Assembly: GCA_023227965.1 (NCBI GenBank)
Contig: JALOCA010000018.1
Coordinates: 1-62,442, forward strand
DNA length: 62,442 nt
Direction of reading: 5' to 3'
Source: Lentimicrobiaceae bacterium
GTDB taxonomy: Bacteria > Bacteroidota > Bacteroidia > Bacteroidales > JALOCA01
Part shown: piece after piece, positions 53,541 to 62,294 of the stretch
Numbering within the stretch: position 1 is the stretch's first letter
How the letters are laid out: the number at the start of each line of letters is the position of its first letter
Translations under genes and position numbers: made by a program
The notes under the pieces: model-generated
What the model was told of the DNA's origin: nothing
Database searches by the model: none
The model's input: the letters and a program-made list of their open reading frames with translations, nothing else

Positions 53541-54239
53541 CTAAACAATCGTTTCAACAAAAGAAGATCGGATATTTTCGTTGATGATTTGTCCGTCGAA
53601 CAAACGAACAATCCGGTGTGCATATTCTGCATCGCGCTGTGAATGCGTTACCATAACTATGGTGGTGCCTTTGCGGTTGAGGTCGTCGAGCAGGTTCATT
53701 ACTTCCTCGCCATGTGCCGAATCGAGATTGCCGGTGGGTTCGTCGGCAAGTATCAGGTGAGGCTTGGCAACCACAGCACGGGCAACAGCTACTCTTTGCT
53801 GTTGTCCTCCCGATAGTTGCAGTGGGAAATGTTTTTTCCGGTGCATGATTTGCATTTGTTCCAGCACATCCTCTATCCTTTTCCGGCGTTCGGAGGCACT
53901 CATCCCCAGATAAATAAGTGGAAGCTCCACATTTTCATACACATTCAGTTCGTCTATGAGATTAAAATTCTGAAAAACAAAACCGATATTGTGTTTACGC
54001 ATTCCAGCCCTTTGTTTTTCTGATGCCTTGGCTATTTCATTTTCGAGGAAATAATATTTCCCCGAAGTAGGGTTATCGAGTAAGCCTAAAATATTCAGCA
54101 AGGTAGATTTCCCACACCCTGAGGGACCCATGATAGCAACGAATTCACCCTCTTTAATTTCGAATGATACATTGTTGAGTGCAGTAGTTTCTACTTCATC
54201 GGTTCGGAAAATTTTTGATAAATTTACAGTTCGAATCAT
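53541..54239 (-). CDS. ABC transporter ATP-binding protein (MacB/LolD type)
   Basis: The 232-residue protein shows Walker A GPSGCGKST (39-47), the Q loop, the signature LSGGQQQRVAVARA, Walker B LILADEPTGNLD and the H-loop VMVTHSQRDAEYA, all in the spacing of the LolD/MacB/FtsE group. It energises the two permeases downstream (9-base gap to the first). Confidence 0.95.
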   Translation of the reverse strand: MIRTVNLSKIFRTDEVETTALNNVSFEIKEGEFVAIMGPSGCGKSTLLNILGLLDNPTSGKYYFLENEIAKASEKQRAGMRKHNIGFVFQNFNLIDELNVYENVELPLIYLGMSASERRKRIEDVLEQMQIMHRKKHFPLQLSGGQQQRVAVARAVVAKPHLILADEPTGNLDSAHGEEVMNLLDDLNRKGTTIVMVTHSQRDAEYAHRIVRLFDGQIINENIRSSFVETIV

Positions 54240-54263
54240 AACAGTCTTTTATAAATATTTTGT

Positions 54264-55514
54264 TTATTTCAGTATAAGTTTGTCTTTATTGCCGAAACCG
54301 TCGTACGACGACACTATCACCTGTTCGCCGGGTTCAAGTCCTTCGAGTACTTCGTAAAAGTTGGTGTTCTGGCGGCCCAGCTTAATATTTCGTTTTAGAG
54401 CCGTATTTCCTGTTTTATCAAGAATATAAATCCAGTTTCCTCCCGTTTCCTGGAAAAATCCGCCGCGTTTGATGATGATGGCATCGGTAAGGCTGCTAAA
54501 CTTGAGACGAAGCTGGATAGTTTGTCCGCGTTTGATGTCTTTGGGTGTATCATCGGTAAAAAACATGTCCACCTGAAACGAGCCATTGGTAACGTTGCTG
54601 TAAATTTTATGTACTTTCAGCAGGTACAACTTCCCGTCAAGGTCGAATTCGGCTTCCTGTCCGCTAAAAACCCGCGAAATATACCTTTCATCAATATTGG
54701 CACGAAGTTTAAAGCCACCTTGGATATTAATTTCGCCCAGGTGTTCGCCCGGCTGTTTGGTTTCGCCTATTTCCACCATGAATGAAGAAAGCTGACCGTC
54801 GGCAGGAGCCTTAACTACTAAGTTTTCGAGGTTGCACCGCAGTAGTCCCAGGTTGGAATTCATTCTCTCCATTGAAGAATGAATTTGTTTGCTTTGACTG
54901 ACTCCCGAAACGGAGTCGAGACGCTGCAAGCCCAGCGCAATCTGCATCTGGCGGAGTGAAAACTCGTAATCCCTCTTTGCATCTTCATATTCCTTGTGCG
55001 AGATAAGTCCCTGTTTGTAAAACCCATCTTTACGCTGAAAATCAAGGACAAGTTTATCAATTTCGTACTGCAAACTGGTTATTTCGCGTTGGCGGTTATA
55101 TTTGTTTTGTTCCAGGCTGATTTTGGTATTGGCAAGGTTGTTTATAGCGTCATACATACGGGTTTCCTGATCCATATAGCTGAGTTCCATTTCTGTATTC
55201 GACAGCTTCAGAATGGGGTCACCTTTTTTCAGCATGGCTCCATCCTCCACATACACTTTTTCCACAATTCCACCCTGTACGGCATCAATGTACACAGTAT
55301 TTTCCGGGTACACTATCCCATCAACCGGGATAAATTCCTGGAACTTCCCTTTTTCAACCCTTGCTATGGTTACCTGTTCCTTATCAATGTACAAACGGCT
55401 GCTTTTATCACGCAGAAAGATAAGATAAATAATAAAAAATAAAAAGATTCCGATTCCGCTCAGAATGAGTATTCTGTTTGTTGTCCACTTCTTTTTCTCT
55501 ATGATTCTGTCCAT
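54264..55514 (-). CDS. HlyD/MacA-type periplasmic adaptor
   Basis: The 416-residue protein has one N-terminal membrane helix (about 15-33), a split biotinyl-lipoyl domain (VYPENTVYIDAVQGGIVEKV with GAMLKKGDPILKL, then LVVKAPADGQLSSF), a coiled-coil hairpin between about 105 and 215, and C-terminal beta-barrel and membrane-proximal domains. It bridges the inner-membrane permease to an outer-membrane channel; no TolC-like gene is in the window. It is the first gene of the export operon. Confidence 0.92.
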   Translation of the reverse strand: MDRIIEKKKWTTNRILILSGIGIFLFFIIYLIFLRDKSSRLYIDKEQVTIARVEKGKFQEFIPVDGIVYPENTVYIDAVQGGIVEKVYVEDGAMLKKGDPILKLSNTEMELSYMDQETRMYDAINNLANTKISLEQNKYNRQREITSLQYEIDKLVLDFQRKDGFYKQGLISHKEYEDAKRDYEFSLRQMQIALGLQRLDSVSGVSQSKQIHSSMERMNSNLGLLRCNLENLVVKAPADGQLSSFMVEIGETKQPGEHLGEINIQGGFKLRANIDERYISRVFSGQEAEFDLDGKLYLLKVHKIYSNVTNGSFQVDMFFTDDTPKDIKRGQTIQLRLKFSSLTDAIIIKRGGFFQETGGNWIYILDKTGNTALKRNIKLGRQNTNFYEVLEGLEPGEQVIVSSYDGFGNKDKLILK

Positions 55515-55913
55515 GTAAAGTTTTTTTCTATAAGTCTCTAATATTGTGCCAATATTACCTATTTATTGTTTTTAAGATAGTTACATTTTTATTTTACAAA
55601 AATGTTAAAAAATATGTTCATATACAACTGTGTATTGTTCACATACGAACATTCGCAATCCCAAAAACCAGTTATTATTTGCTAACGGTTATGGGGTCTG
55701 ATGTAGGTTGAAAGATAATGGATGCGGAGTGGAATTCAAATTCTTTTTTTATTTTTTAATTTATTTTTTCAACAAATTGATCTTAATAACTTTCCCTCGT
55801 TAAGTTGATGCATATACGATAATGTGTTGCTTGTAGAACCATATGCCGTAATACCTTTCGCTAAGCAGTAAATCCTTATCAGCATTGGTTTTACAGGCAT
55901 ATTAGCCATAGGA
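55515..55913. other. Spacer between the export operon and the cassette array
   Basis: No gene is seen in these 399 bases. The left half holds the upstream region of the export operon and the right half the possible degenerate attC site described separately. Confidence 0.5.
55683..55890. repeat. Possible degenerate attC-like site at the left end of the array
   Basis: Right end: GGTTTTACAGGCA near 55887-55899 resembles the inverse complement of the box at the far side of the next gene (GTTATAGGCA). Two left ends are possible: GCTAACGG at 55681-55688 (AAC to GTT 207 bases) or AACAAATTGAT at 55771 (120 bases, the spacing of the clear sites). The evidence is weak. Confidence 0.2.
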
Positions 55914-56597
55914 TCATTTTAGTTCAATTTTTTGATTTTGACTTGGTATTATTATTTTTTCATCCTCGGTAGTAATATTATCCCTGGTTTTATGATGACA
56001 TAGAATTATTTTTTTGGTATCAATTTTTAAATTTCTATTGAAGGCATCCATAATCACCCAATACGGGGTAATTACTAAATCTATATTCTTCATTTTGCAT
56101 ACATTATCAGCGGTTTCTGCATCACCAGAGATATAAATTCGTTTGCCATTCCATACAATTAAATAAGAACAATTTCTGAATGAAAAACTGTGTTTAGTTT
56201 TAAATTCTGTAATAAAAAAACTTGGTATAGAGTCATTAATCGCTTTCAATTTATATTTTTGCTTACCTGATAAGTAAAGTGTAATAGGCCATGGTCCATA
56301 TAGTTTCTGATTTGTTTTTTTAAAAAGTTTTTTGCTGTAATGGTCAGCATGTGCATGTGTGTATAAAAATATTGAATAGTCCTGAATGCTGTCTAACAAT
56401 TTAAAGTCATAAGTCATATAATCATGAGCACCTGATTTATAAGGAAAGTCAACATAAATATTCATTTTCCCATCAGTCATGAAAAATCCACAATTTCCAA
56501 TAAATGTTATGTCAATATTTTCGGATTGTGAAAATGAAAAGAAAGAGATTAAGCTAAAAATTACTGTCAGAATAACTTTATTTAATTCAATTTTCAT
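55914..56597 (-). CDS. Exported metallo-beta-lactamase-fold protein (cassette gene)
   Basis: The 227-residue protein has a signal peptide (to about residue 23, ISFFSFSQ) and an MBL-fold core: FIGNCGFFMTDGKMNIYVDF, the metal motif THAHADHYSKKLF (HxHxDH), YISGDAETADN with the bridging Asp, and ILCHHK near the end. It is nearest to the UlaG-like/RNase Z-type hydrolase group rather than true beta-lactamases. It lies alone between a possible attC remnant and a clear attC site, so it is probably a cassette gene. Substrate unknown. Confidence 0.78.
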   Translation of the reverse strand: MKIELNKVILTVIFSLISFFSFSQSENIDITFIGNCGFFMTDGKMNIYVDFPYKSGAHDYMTYDFKLLDSIQDYSIFLYTHAHADHYSKKLFKKTNQKLYGPWPITLYLSGKQKYKLKAINDSIPSFFITEFKTKHSFSFRNCSYLIVWNGKRIYISGDAETADNVCKMKNIDLVITPYWVIMDAFNRNLKIDTKKIILCHHKTRDNITTEDEKIIIPSQNQKIELK

Positions 56598-56946
56598 GAT
56601 ACTCTTCTTTTTTTTATATTATAGTTAAATACAATTTCTGCTATGTTTTTTATTAATCAGTAAAGTAAACAAATTCATTATAATTATTTCGTATGTATTT
56701 ACTAATCTGTTTCAATGTATTTGGAATTATCTCATTGTATTTTTTATTAAGGTTGTTAACAGTCAATTGAAAATCTGAGCTAACACCTTTTTTTCTTGGA
56801 TGTAATAGTCATACAAATTTTCTGCTTTCATTTATTTTATATTGCTTTTAATTTTTATTTTTTATCCTGCAGAAATGCATCCCGAGTATTCTCAAAACCG
56901 CTATGTTCCGGGCGGCAAAACATTTGCCGCTGAGCCGGGGGATTGC
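56598..56946. other. AT-rich spacer with a palindromic repeat
   Basis: No gene is seen. Most of it is AT-rich upstream region of the MBL gene. The right end carries the REP-like element at 56876-56937 that touches the first clear attC site. Confidence 0.5.
56876..56937. repeat. REP-like palindromic element, copy 1
   Basis: Runs from TGCATCCCG to GAGCCG and includes the hairpin GGCGGCAAA-ACA-TTTGCCGCT. It matches 62138-62196 closely (TGCATCCCG, CCGCTAT, TTCCGGGCGGCAAA, TTTGCCGCT, AGCCG shared). Elements of this kind are common non-coding repeats in Bacteroidota genomes. Confidence 0.65.
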
Positions 56947-57075
56947 CTATAACGGTGGCAATATGGACAGAAAGGAATTGCGGAGAACGTCACTGTCTGC
57001 CGACACCGAAGTTTGAGCTGGGCAGAATGTTTAAATTACCACTAAAACCCTTATTGCATATAGCCTTTATTGGCG
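56947..57075. repeat. attC-like site 1
   Basis: Left core AAC at 56951-56953, right core ATT at 57069-57071 (a changed GTT), 121 bases overall. Arms: AACGGTGGCAATATGGACAG against CCCTTATTGCATATAGCC. The inner part (CTGTCTGCCGACACCGAAGT and on to ATTGCATATAGC) is about 90 percent identical to site 3. The altered GTT core may make this site inactive. Confidence 0.7.
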
Positions 57076-57083
57076 GTAGTTTT

Positions 57084-58490
57084 TCATTGTTCCAAATAAT
57101 TTTTTGCATATTCAATCCAGTCATTTACAAATCTATCCAAAAATATGTCGGGTTGAATTCCTATATTGTCTAACGGATAGTCAGGCAATCTCATCATTCT
57201 CACAGTTGGCATATATAATGAATAATTTGGGCAATCAATCTTGAATTCCATAACAGAGACATAATCAATAGCACCATAAGTGGTTGTTCCCATTATTTTG
57301 ACTTTTTTGCTTTGTTTTGCATTAAGAACAAATTTTTCTGTTGAACTGCCACATTTTTTATCAACTAATATCACAACTTCTTTTGGGTAAGGATAGATTG
57401 AATCTTGTTTTGTGAATCCAAAATTTTCGTTTTCGCTATACGGTATGAATTTTCCAATGTTCGGCTTCATTCTCTCAATATCTTTTCTAACTGAAAAGAT
57501 TTCTTCAGAATTCTTTGCTGTGTCAGCCGTATTAGCCCACCTTTCTAAATTGTCAATAAGCGTTTTACTCACAAGATATTCTCCGCTCAGGTACCTAACT
57601 GGATTAGTATAAATATACGGAAGCAAGGGTTTATATGCATTGTCTGTTCCACCGCCGTTACCACGCAAATCAATTATCAGGTTTTCGTATGAACAAATTT
57701 TTGATTTATTTGATTCAAGAAGTTCCTTTATTCTATCAACATATTCATAGTCAAAACTTGAAATTCGAAATAATAAGGTTTTTTCACTAACTGGTTTTAT
57801 ATAAAAACCTTCTATCTCATTTATAATTATTGCAATAGAATCTTTCGAAAGTGCAGGATTAGGTTGTTCTTTAATATAAGTTGCCTGGACTCCTTCAAAA
57901 TTCAAAACACAATCATAATGCAAACTATATGTTTCTTTTATTTCCGAGTGATTCCCTTTATAATAAGTCGCTTCGTTGCTTTTTAGTAGTTTAAACTTTA
58001 TTTCTTTCGGTTTCCAAGATTCGTTCTCTGAACTGATAATAAAGCCAAGATAAGTGTCATTTTGCTTTTTAATTCCAACTTTATATCCGCCTGAAATCCA
58101 AATGCCTTCAATTTTGTCTTTGCTTTTTAGCAGTTGTTTCTTAAAAGTTGAAATTTCAATTGGCATTATTTCAACATTAGTCGTAACAGTTTCAGATTTG
58201 TTTTGATTCTTTAAAACTAAAACTAAATGACCATCTTTGAAATAGTTGCAATATTGTTCGAGGTAATGTTGGCATTTTATATTTGAATTGGTTTTAACAG
58301 AGTTAAACAATGAATTTTTGAAACTATTATAACCGGTAATATCTTTAGTTTTTTCACCAAATCCGGGATATTCGGTCTCAACTTTTTGGACTATTTGTTT
58401 AAAAACAGAGTCACACTCACAGGTACTTTGAGAAATAAGGGTTACGCTCTGTAGCAATAAAGTCAATGTCAATAATGTCAGTCTGTTCAT
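57084..58490 (-). CDS. Exported S41-like (tail-specific) protease, cassette gene
   Basis: The open frame runs to 58676, but its first 62 codons are a translation of attC site 2; ATG 58490 begins a signal peptide (MNRLTLLTLTLLLQSVTLIS). The 468-residue protein has a C-terminal S41 domain: YENLIIDLRGNGGGTDNAYK, the substrate-binding and catalytic segment VVILVDKKCGSSTEKFVLNA with the Ser in GSSTE, KVKIMGTTTYGAIDY and LPDYPLDNIGIQPDI. There is no clear PDZ domain. It should process or degrade proteins in the periplasm. It is bounded by ATTGGCGGTA and TACCGCTAAC. Confidence 0.82.
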   Translation of the reverse strand: MNRLTLLTLTLLLQSVTLISQSTCECDSVFKQIVQKVETEYPGFGEKTKDITGYNSFKNSLFNSVKTNSNIKCQHYLEQYCNYFKDGHLVLVLKNQNKSETVTTNVEIMPIEISTFKKQLLKSKDKIEGIWISGGYKVGIKKQNDTYLGFIISSENESWKPKEIKFKLLKSNEATYYKGNHSEIKETYSLHYDCVLNFEGVQATYIKEQPNPALSKDSIAIIINEIEGFYIKPVSEKTLLFRISSFDYEYVDRIKELLESNKSKICSYENLIIDLRGNGGGTDNAYKPLLPYIYTNPVRYLSGEYLVSKTLIDNLERWANTADTAKNSEEIFSVRKDIERMKPNIGKFIPYSENENFGFTKQDSIYPYPKEVVILVDKKCGSSTEKFVLNAKQSKKVKIMGTTTYGAIDYVSVMEFKIDCPNYSLYMPTVRMMRLPDYPLDNIGIQPDIFLDRFVNDWIEYAKNYLEQ

Positions 58491-58513
58491 ATTCTTGGTT
58501 TTTATAAAATTAC

Positions 58514-58645
58514 CGCTAACGTTTGGCGGTATGTTTTTGTTGCAGATTTCGAAGCATAAATCTGTCAAGTTACACGAAAGTTTATTAGATGCAGAAACGC
58601 TGGAACCCGCACTGTCTCGGCAATAAACTATACCGCCTGTTAGCG
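58514..58645. repeat. attC-like site 2
   Basis: AAC at 58518-58520 and GTT at 58639-58641. GCTAACGTTTGGCGGTAT pairs with ATACCGCCTGTTAGC across a long loop-out, a fully self-complementary pair of core boxes. The inner sequence is unlike sites 1, 3 and 4. Confidence 0.78.
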
Positions 58646-58738
58646 TTTCGTTGGCTATATTTTTAACACAAATCATTCTTTACGTTTCAGGCGTTACTAG
58701 TTTGAGATTAAATGATAAAATTTACCTGCATTATACTT

Positions 58739-59383
58739 TTAATCCTTAATACATCGAACGGACATACCTTCTCCCTTGTCCCAATCAAGCCATTGAAACG
58801 TTCCATTGTAGTACATTGAGCGGGTTTTGGAAGTTTTATGTGTGAATTTTGTTGAAGTCCACCAGTATCCCCACTTACCAATGGCAACAAAAGTGTATAC
58901 ATTTTTGTCATAGCAAGTACGGCGTCCACCAGGGAGTCCTGAAAAACCGCTTTCGTTTGTGCCATTACCCTCTTCAAACCACCCTTCTTTATTCTTCAGT
59001 TTTGTTCCTGCAACTTTCCATCCACCAAGATAATCAGTTAATTCCCTCCATTCTTTATTTGTAGGAATGTGCCAACCTTTTGGGGCTAAGCCACAAGAGT
59101 CATTAACTGCATACCAATTGTAGAGTTTGCCATACTTGGCTCCATTGGCAGTATCGTTATTATAATAACACCAGGCTGGTTTTTTTGCTTTCGCTGCATT
59201 GTCCCATTCTTCTGCCGTAATAACCTGTGGTATTGAGTCCCCGTTTCGAAATGTATCAACATTAAGATTTTCAGTCATCCAAGTTTGGTTACCAATTTTA
59301 ATAGATTTAAAATTCTGTGCATTTGCAAATGATATAAGCATCAAACAAGAAATGAGAAAAACAAAACAAATTGATTTTTTCAT
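58739..59383 (-). CDS. Exported FISUMP-domain protein, cassette gene
   Basis: The start is ATG 59383, which begins a signal peptide (MKKSICFVFLISCLMLISFA); the frame upstream runs into attC site 3. The 214-residue protein is a FISUMP (Fibrobacter succinogenes major paralogous) domain: IGNQTWMTENLNVDTFRNGD, GKLYNWYAVNDSCGLAPKGW, HIPTNKEWRELTDYLGG and GGRRT through SMYYNGTFQWL, ending GMSVRCIKD. FISUMP domains are C-type-lectin-like folds on exported proteins; ligand unknown. It is flanked by attC sites 2 and 3. Confidence 0.85.
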   Translation of the reverse strand: MKKSICFVFLISCLMLISFANAQNFKSIKIGNQTWMTENLNVDTFRNGDSIPQVITAEEWDNAAKAKKPAWCYYNNDTANGAKYGKLYNWYAVNDSCGLAPKGWHIPTNKEWRELTDYLGGWKVAGTKLKNKEGWFEEGNGTNESGFSGLPGGRRTCYDKNVYTFVAIGKWGYWWTSTKFTHKTSKTRSMYYNGTFQWLDWDKGEGMSVRCIKD

Positions 59384-59461
59384 AGTCATGAATATTAATG
59401 TTTTCCCTACTCTGTTACGTGGCTTTTCGGGTTTTGCCATAGACTCTTTTTTACCAATGAC

Positions 59462-59590
59462 CGATAACGGTTGCGGTATGACCAGTAAGGGATTGCGGGC
59501 TACTTTCCTGTCTGCCGACACCGAAGTTTGAGCGGGGCAGAATGCTTGAAAACCCACTGAAACCCTTATTGCATATAGCACTTGTTGTGC
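59462..59590. repeat. attC-like site 3
   Basis: AAC at 59466-59468, GTT at 59584-59586, 121 bases overall. Left arm AACGGTTGCGGTATGACCAG and GTAAGGG, right arm CCCTTATTGCATATAGCAC. The inner part is nearly the same as in site 1. Confidence 0.78.
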
Positions 59591-59599
59591 GTTCGTGCT

Positions 59600-60382
59600 T
59601 TATTTTATCATAAAATTTAACAGTTTATATCTACTTACAAATCCGCTTTTTTCAATAGTTTTCTGTGATGCTTGATTTTCAATTGCACATCCACAACTTG
59701 GTTTTAAGTTGTTATTAATAGAGAATTCTCTCAGGTTCAAAATAATCTGTGAACCAATAGCATTTCCTCTTTTTGAAGGATTAACCCACACTCCCAAATC
59801 ACAAAAGCTCCAATCCGGATGTGTCCTTATTACCATTCCACAACCAACAAATTCTTCGTTTTTGTAAAATTCAAAAACATTCTCATTTTCTATAAAATCA
59901 ATTAATTGCTGTTCTGTTTCAAAAAGTTCCTTTATTGATTCATCTTGTCCGAGTAATAATTCAACTGATAAAAGGTCGGCCCTTTTCATCTTTATGGTCA
60001 AGTCTTTTTTTATCAATGGTTCAAAATAATCACGATACAATAATCCAAGAATCGAATATGGAAGTTTCTTTAATAAACAGTTACTTAATAAAAGTGAATC
60101 AAATGATTTACAGTAAATATCCGTTATTGATAAGTCTTTCAAAAGTTGTCCGAAAAATTCATTACTGTCAGGTATGTATTTGTCTAATACATAAAACTCA
60201 ATCAAAACGCCATCATTGTTCCTAATCGCATAACCAATTTCATTATCTTCCGCTTGAAAAATATAGTAATCAGAATTACATATCATTAATTCAATGAACA
60301 ACTCTTGAAACTCAGGTAATGAGTTCAAATAATCTGTCCGATATTTTTTGATTTTATCAATTGTCGTTTTTACAGTTTTCAT
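59600..60382 (-). CDS. GNAT-type acetyltransferase, cassette gene
   Basis: The 260-residue protein has an N-terminal half of unknown fold (residues 1-125) and a C-terminal GNAT domain: FYKNEEFVGCGMVIRTHPDW, the acetyl-CoA motif in WVNPSKRGNAIGSQIILNL (RGNAIG in place of Q/RxxGxG) and ENQASQKTIEKSGF. It has no signal peptide, so it is cytoplasmic. The substrate is unknown; acetyltransferases are frequent cassette cargo. Bounded by GTTGTGCG and CGCACAAC. Confidence 0.83.
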   Translation of the reverse strand: MKTVKTTIDKIKKYRTDYLNSLPEFQELFIELMICNSDYYIFQAEDNEIGYAIRNNDGVLIEFYVLDKYIPDSNEFFGQLLKDLSITDIYCKSFDSLLLSNCLLKKLPYSILGLLYRDYFEPLIKKDLTIKMKRADLLSVELLLGQDESIKELFETEQQLIDFIENENVFEFYKNEEFVGCGMVIRTHPDWSFCDLGVWVNPSKRGNAIGSQIILNLREFSINNNLKPSCGCAIENQASQKTIEKSGFVSRYKLLNFMIK

Positions 60383-60419
60383 AATTTGTAAAACTATTGG
60401 CTCAGTCTCTTAGCATGGC

Positions 60420-60550
60420 GCACAACGTTGAGTGTATGCAGCGTGCAGGAGTTCGTGACCATTTCACTATCCACCGATACTGCCTTTGCCAGCGAGCTAT
60501 GAACTTGCAAATTGCTCTGAAACCCGCATGATGTATACACTGTGTTGGCA
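60420..60550. repeat. attC-like site 4
   Basis: AAC at 60424-60426, GTT at 60544-60546, 123 bases. AGTGTATGCAGCGTGCAGG on the left pairs with CCCGCATGATGTATACACT on the right. The inner sequence (TTCACTATCCACCGATACTG, TTTGCCAGCGAGCTATGAAC) is closely shared with the right half of site 6. Confidence 0.78.
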
Positions 60551-60561
60551 CCAGTTATTTG

Positions 60562-61173
60562 TTATATCTTTAATCCAATTACAATTCCAAGTTTTAATAC
60601 AGGATAGAAAAATTTCCCAGGATTATCCCGAATATCAACAAGGTAGAACCCGCGTTGATATTCATCGTTCGGTCTTGTTCTTTCTTTGTGAACAGTTTCC
60701 TTATATCTGGCTCCTAATCCAGCAAAATAATCAAAGTAAAAATGTTGGCCCAAATCCTTTCTAAATCCAACTTTCAAATAGAAATCACATACTATTTTAT
60801 CAATCTTAATAGATTCCGAATATATTGAATCCAAATCTCCATATTTAAAGCTACCTGTGGTATTATAGTTTAATTTACCGCCACTAAAACCTAAAGAAAA
60901 ATAAAGCTTTTCATTTGCAAATCTTTTATATTCAAGCCCTAAGTTAATACCATTAGTTGATTCATTGTACATCCAATTACGGTAATATAAACCAAGTCCA
61001 AACGATAGACTTTGATTACCATTAAAGTCTTTTTCAATACCAATATTTGCAAATGGATGTGAAATATCAATATTTTGAAGAACATTTGTATAAATCCGAG
61101 TGTAGTTATTTTCTTCTTGCCCATAAATTATCCCGCAAGTAAAAATCAATATTAATGTAATTCTATTTCTCAT
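60562..61173 (-). CDS. Exported barrel-like protein of unknown function, cassette gene
   Basis: I do not recognise a named family. The 203-residue protein has a signal peptide (MRNRITLILIFTCGIIYGQ). The mature part alternates aromatic and polar residues (LSFGLGLYYRNWMYN, LYFSLGFSGGKLNYNTTGSF, YLKVGFRKDLGQHFYFDYFA) and ends YPVLKLGIVIGLKI, which suits a small outer-membrane barrel. Bounded by GTTGGCACCA and TGGTGCCAAC, a perfect 10-base inverted repeat. Confidence 0.7.
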   Translation of the reverse strand: MRNRITLILIFTCGIIYGQEENNYTRIYTNVLQNIDISHPFANIGIEKDFNGNQSLSFGLGLYYRNWMYNESTNGINLGLEYKRFANEKLYFSLGFSGGKLNYNTTGSFKYGDLDSIYSESIKIDKIVCDFYLKVGFRKDLGQHFYFDYFAGLGARYKETVHKERTRPNDEYQRGFYLVDIRDNPGKFFYPVLKLGIVIGLKI

Positions 61174-61203
61174 ATTTCGCTATCTGTCAGTTTTTATAAT
61201 TGG

Positions 61204-61335
61204 TGCCAACGTTTTGGCGCTTGGCGCAGTGGCGGATTTAAAAGCATAAAACTGTCAGCCTGCAAAAATGCCCAATAGGAGCACTTTACTTGAATTAACC
61301 ACGTCATCCGCCATTGTGCCAAACGCCTGTTATGC
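61204..61335. repeat. attC-like site 5
   Basis: AAC at 61208-61210, GTT at 61329-61331, 124 bases. The left arm (61216-61237, GGCGCTTGGCGCAGTGGCGG and on) is complementary to the right arm (61306-61327) at 19 of 22 positions, the longest stem of the array. Confidence 0.82.
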
Positions 61336-61345
61336 TTAGGTGTTA

Positions 61346-61927
61346 TCATGATATCCATAGCAAAATAGAATGTTTGACAACCCAAACATCTTTTTCTTTA
61401 AAACATAATAATAGATGTCCTGAACTAGCTTTCGAGTCACAATTGCGACTCATGTACAGTATTGCAAACTTGTGATTATCAGAGATAGCTATTTTTGAAA
61501 ATTCATAAAAGCAATTGTAATCTTTAAAGCATTTGTGAAATTTATTAAATCCATTTCTACTTACCTTGAAAAATGATTGATATTGTTTATTCTTGAAAAT
61601 ATTTATACTGTTTGTATTTCTACATTTAGTCAAGTAATTTAGGTCAATTATGCTCGTGTCAAGTTGCTTGAATTTTTGAAACAAATCAATGAAGTTTGAG
61701 TCTACAGGTGGTTGTTCATTAAATCGGCTAAATTTCATTTTGCTCAATTCGCTGCCTTTCCAGTCATAATTATAGTGAACAGTTGATTCGCGAATTAAAA
61801 ATTTTCCAGTAGAATCCTTTGTAAAATCAATCAAGCATGAATTATAAATATCACATGATTCTTTCTCGGTCAGAGTTTGAGAATAAGTCATGTAAGGTAT
61901 CAACAGAAATATTAGTATGTTTTTCAT
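61346..61927 (-). CDS. Exported protein of unknown function, cassette gene
   Basis: I do not recognise a named family. The 193-residue protein has a signal peptide (MKNILIFLLIPYMTYSQ). The mature part has no clear repeats and carries three or four cysteines (ESCDIYNSCLIDF, CFKDYNCFYEF, NCDSKASSGHLLLCF) that could form disulphides. The end (SSGHLLLCFKEKDVWVVKHS) looks like a beta hairpin. Bounded by GTTATGCTTA and TAAGCATAAC. Confidence 0.68.
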   Translation of the reverse strand: MKNILIFLLIPYMTYSQTLTEKESCDIYNSCLIDFTKDSTGKFLIRESTVHYNYDWKGSELSKMKFSRFNEQPPVDSNFIDLFQKFKQLDTSIIDLNYLTKCRNTNSINIFKNKQYQSFFKVSRNGFNKFHKCFKDYNCFYEFSKIAISDNHKFAILYMSRNCDSKASSGHLLLCFKEKDVWVVKHSILLWIS

Positions 61928-62088
61928 TTTTTACACTTAAGCATAACGTCTGTATAACCACCATTATGGCGGTTATTTCGTAATTAGTTATTCTTTTTTT
62001 TCACAAATATATAAATTTTAAATATCCAGATTATCCAACGGTTTTTTTTATTTTATCGAAACCTTTGGTTGTTATGTTTATAAATTAA

Positions 62089-62117
62089 CCCCGCCAGGGT
62101 TAAAAACCCTAACGGGG
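62089..62117. repeat. GC-rich palindrome within attC site 6
   Basis: CCCCG-CC-AGGGTT-AAA-AACCCT-AA-CGGGG is a near-perfect 29-base palindrome, of the CCCCGCCAGGGTT type often repeated between genes of Bacteroidota. Confidence 0.6.
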
Positions 62118-62137
62118 TCGGCTCCATTTTTTCATTT

Positions 62138-62196
62138 GCATCCCGTTCGGGACTTCCCGCTATATTCCGGGCGGCAAATGCTTTGCCGCTCAGCCG
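62138..62196. repeat. REP-like palindromic element, copy 2
   Basis: This is the partner of 56876-56937, with hairpins CCCGTTCGGG and GCGGCAAA-TG-CTTTGCCGC. It forms part of the insertion into attC site 6. Confidence 0.65.
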
Positions 62197-62294
62197 AAGA
62201 GTTCATGTCCACTTCACTATCCACAGTTACTACCTTTGCCAGCGAGCTTTGAACTTGAAAAACCTCTGAAACCCGCATGATGTATACACTATTG

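Noticed and set aside
55914..56597. Antibiotic-resistance beta-lactamase as cassette cargo
   Set aside because: The MBL-fold protein has the HxHxDH motif but its spacing and length fit UlaG/RNase Z-like hydrolases rather than class B beta-lactamases, so no resistance role is claimed.
58491..58676. N-terminal extension of the S41-like protein
   Set aside because: It is a translation of attC-like site 2, and a signal peptide begins at ATG 58490.
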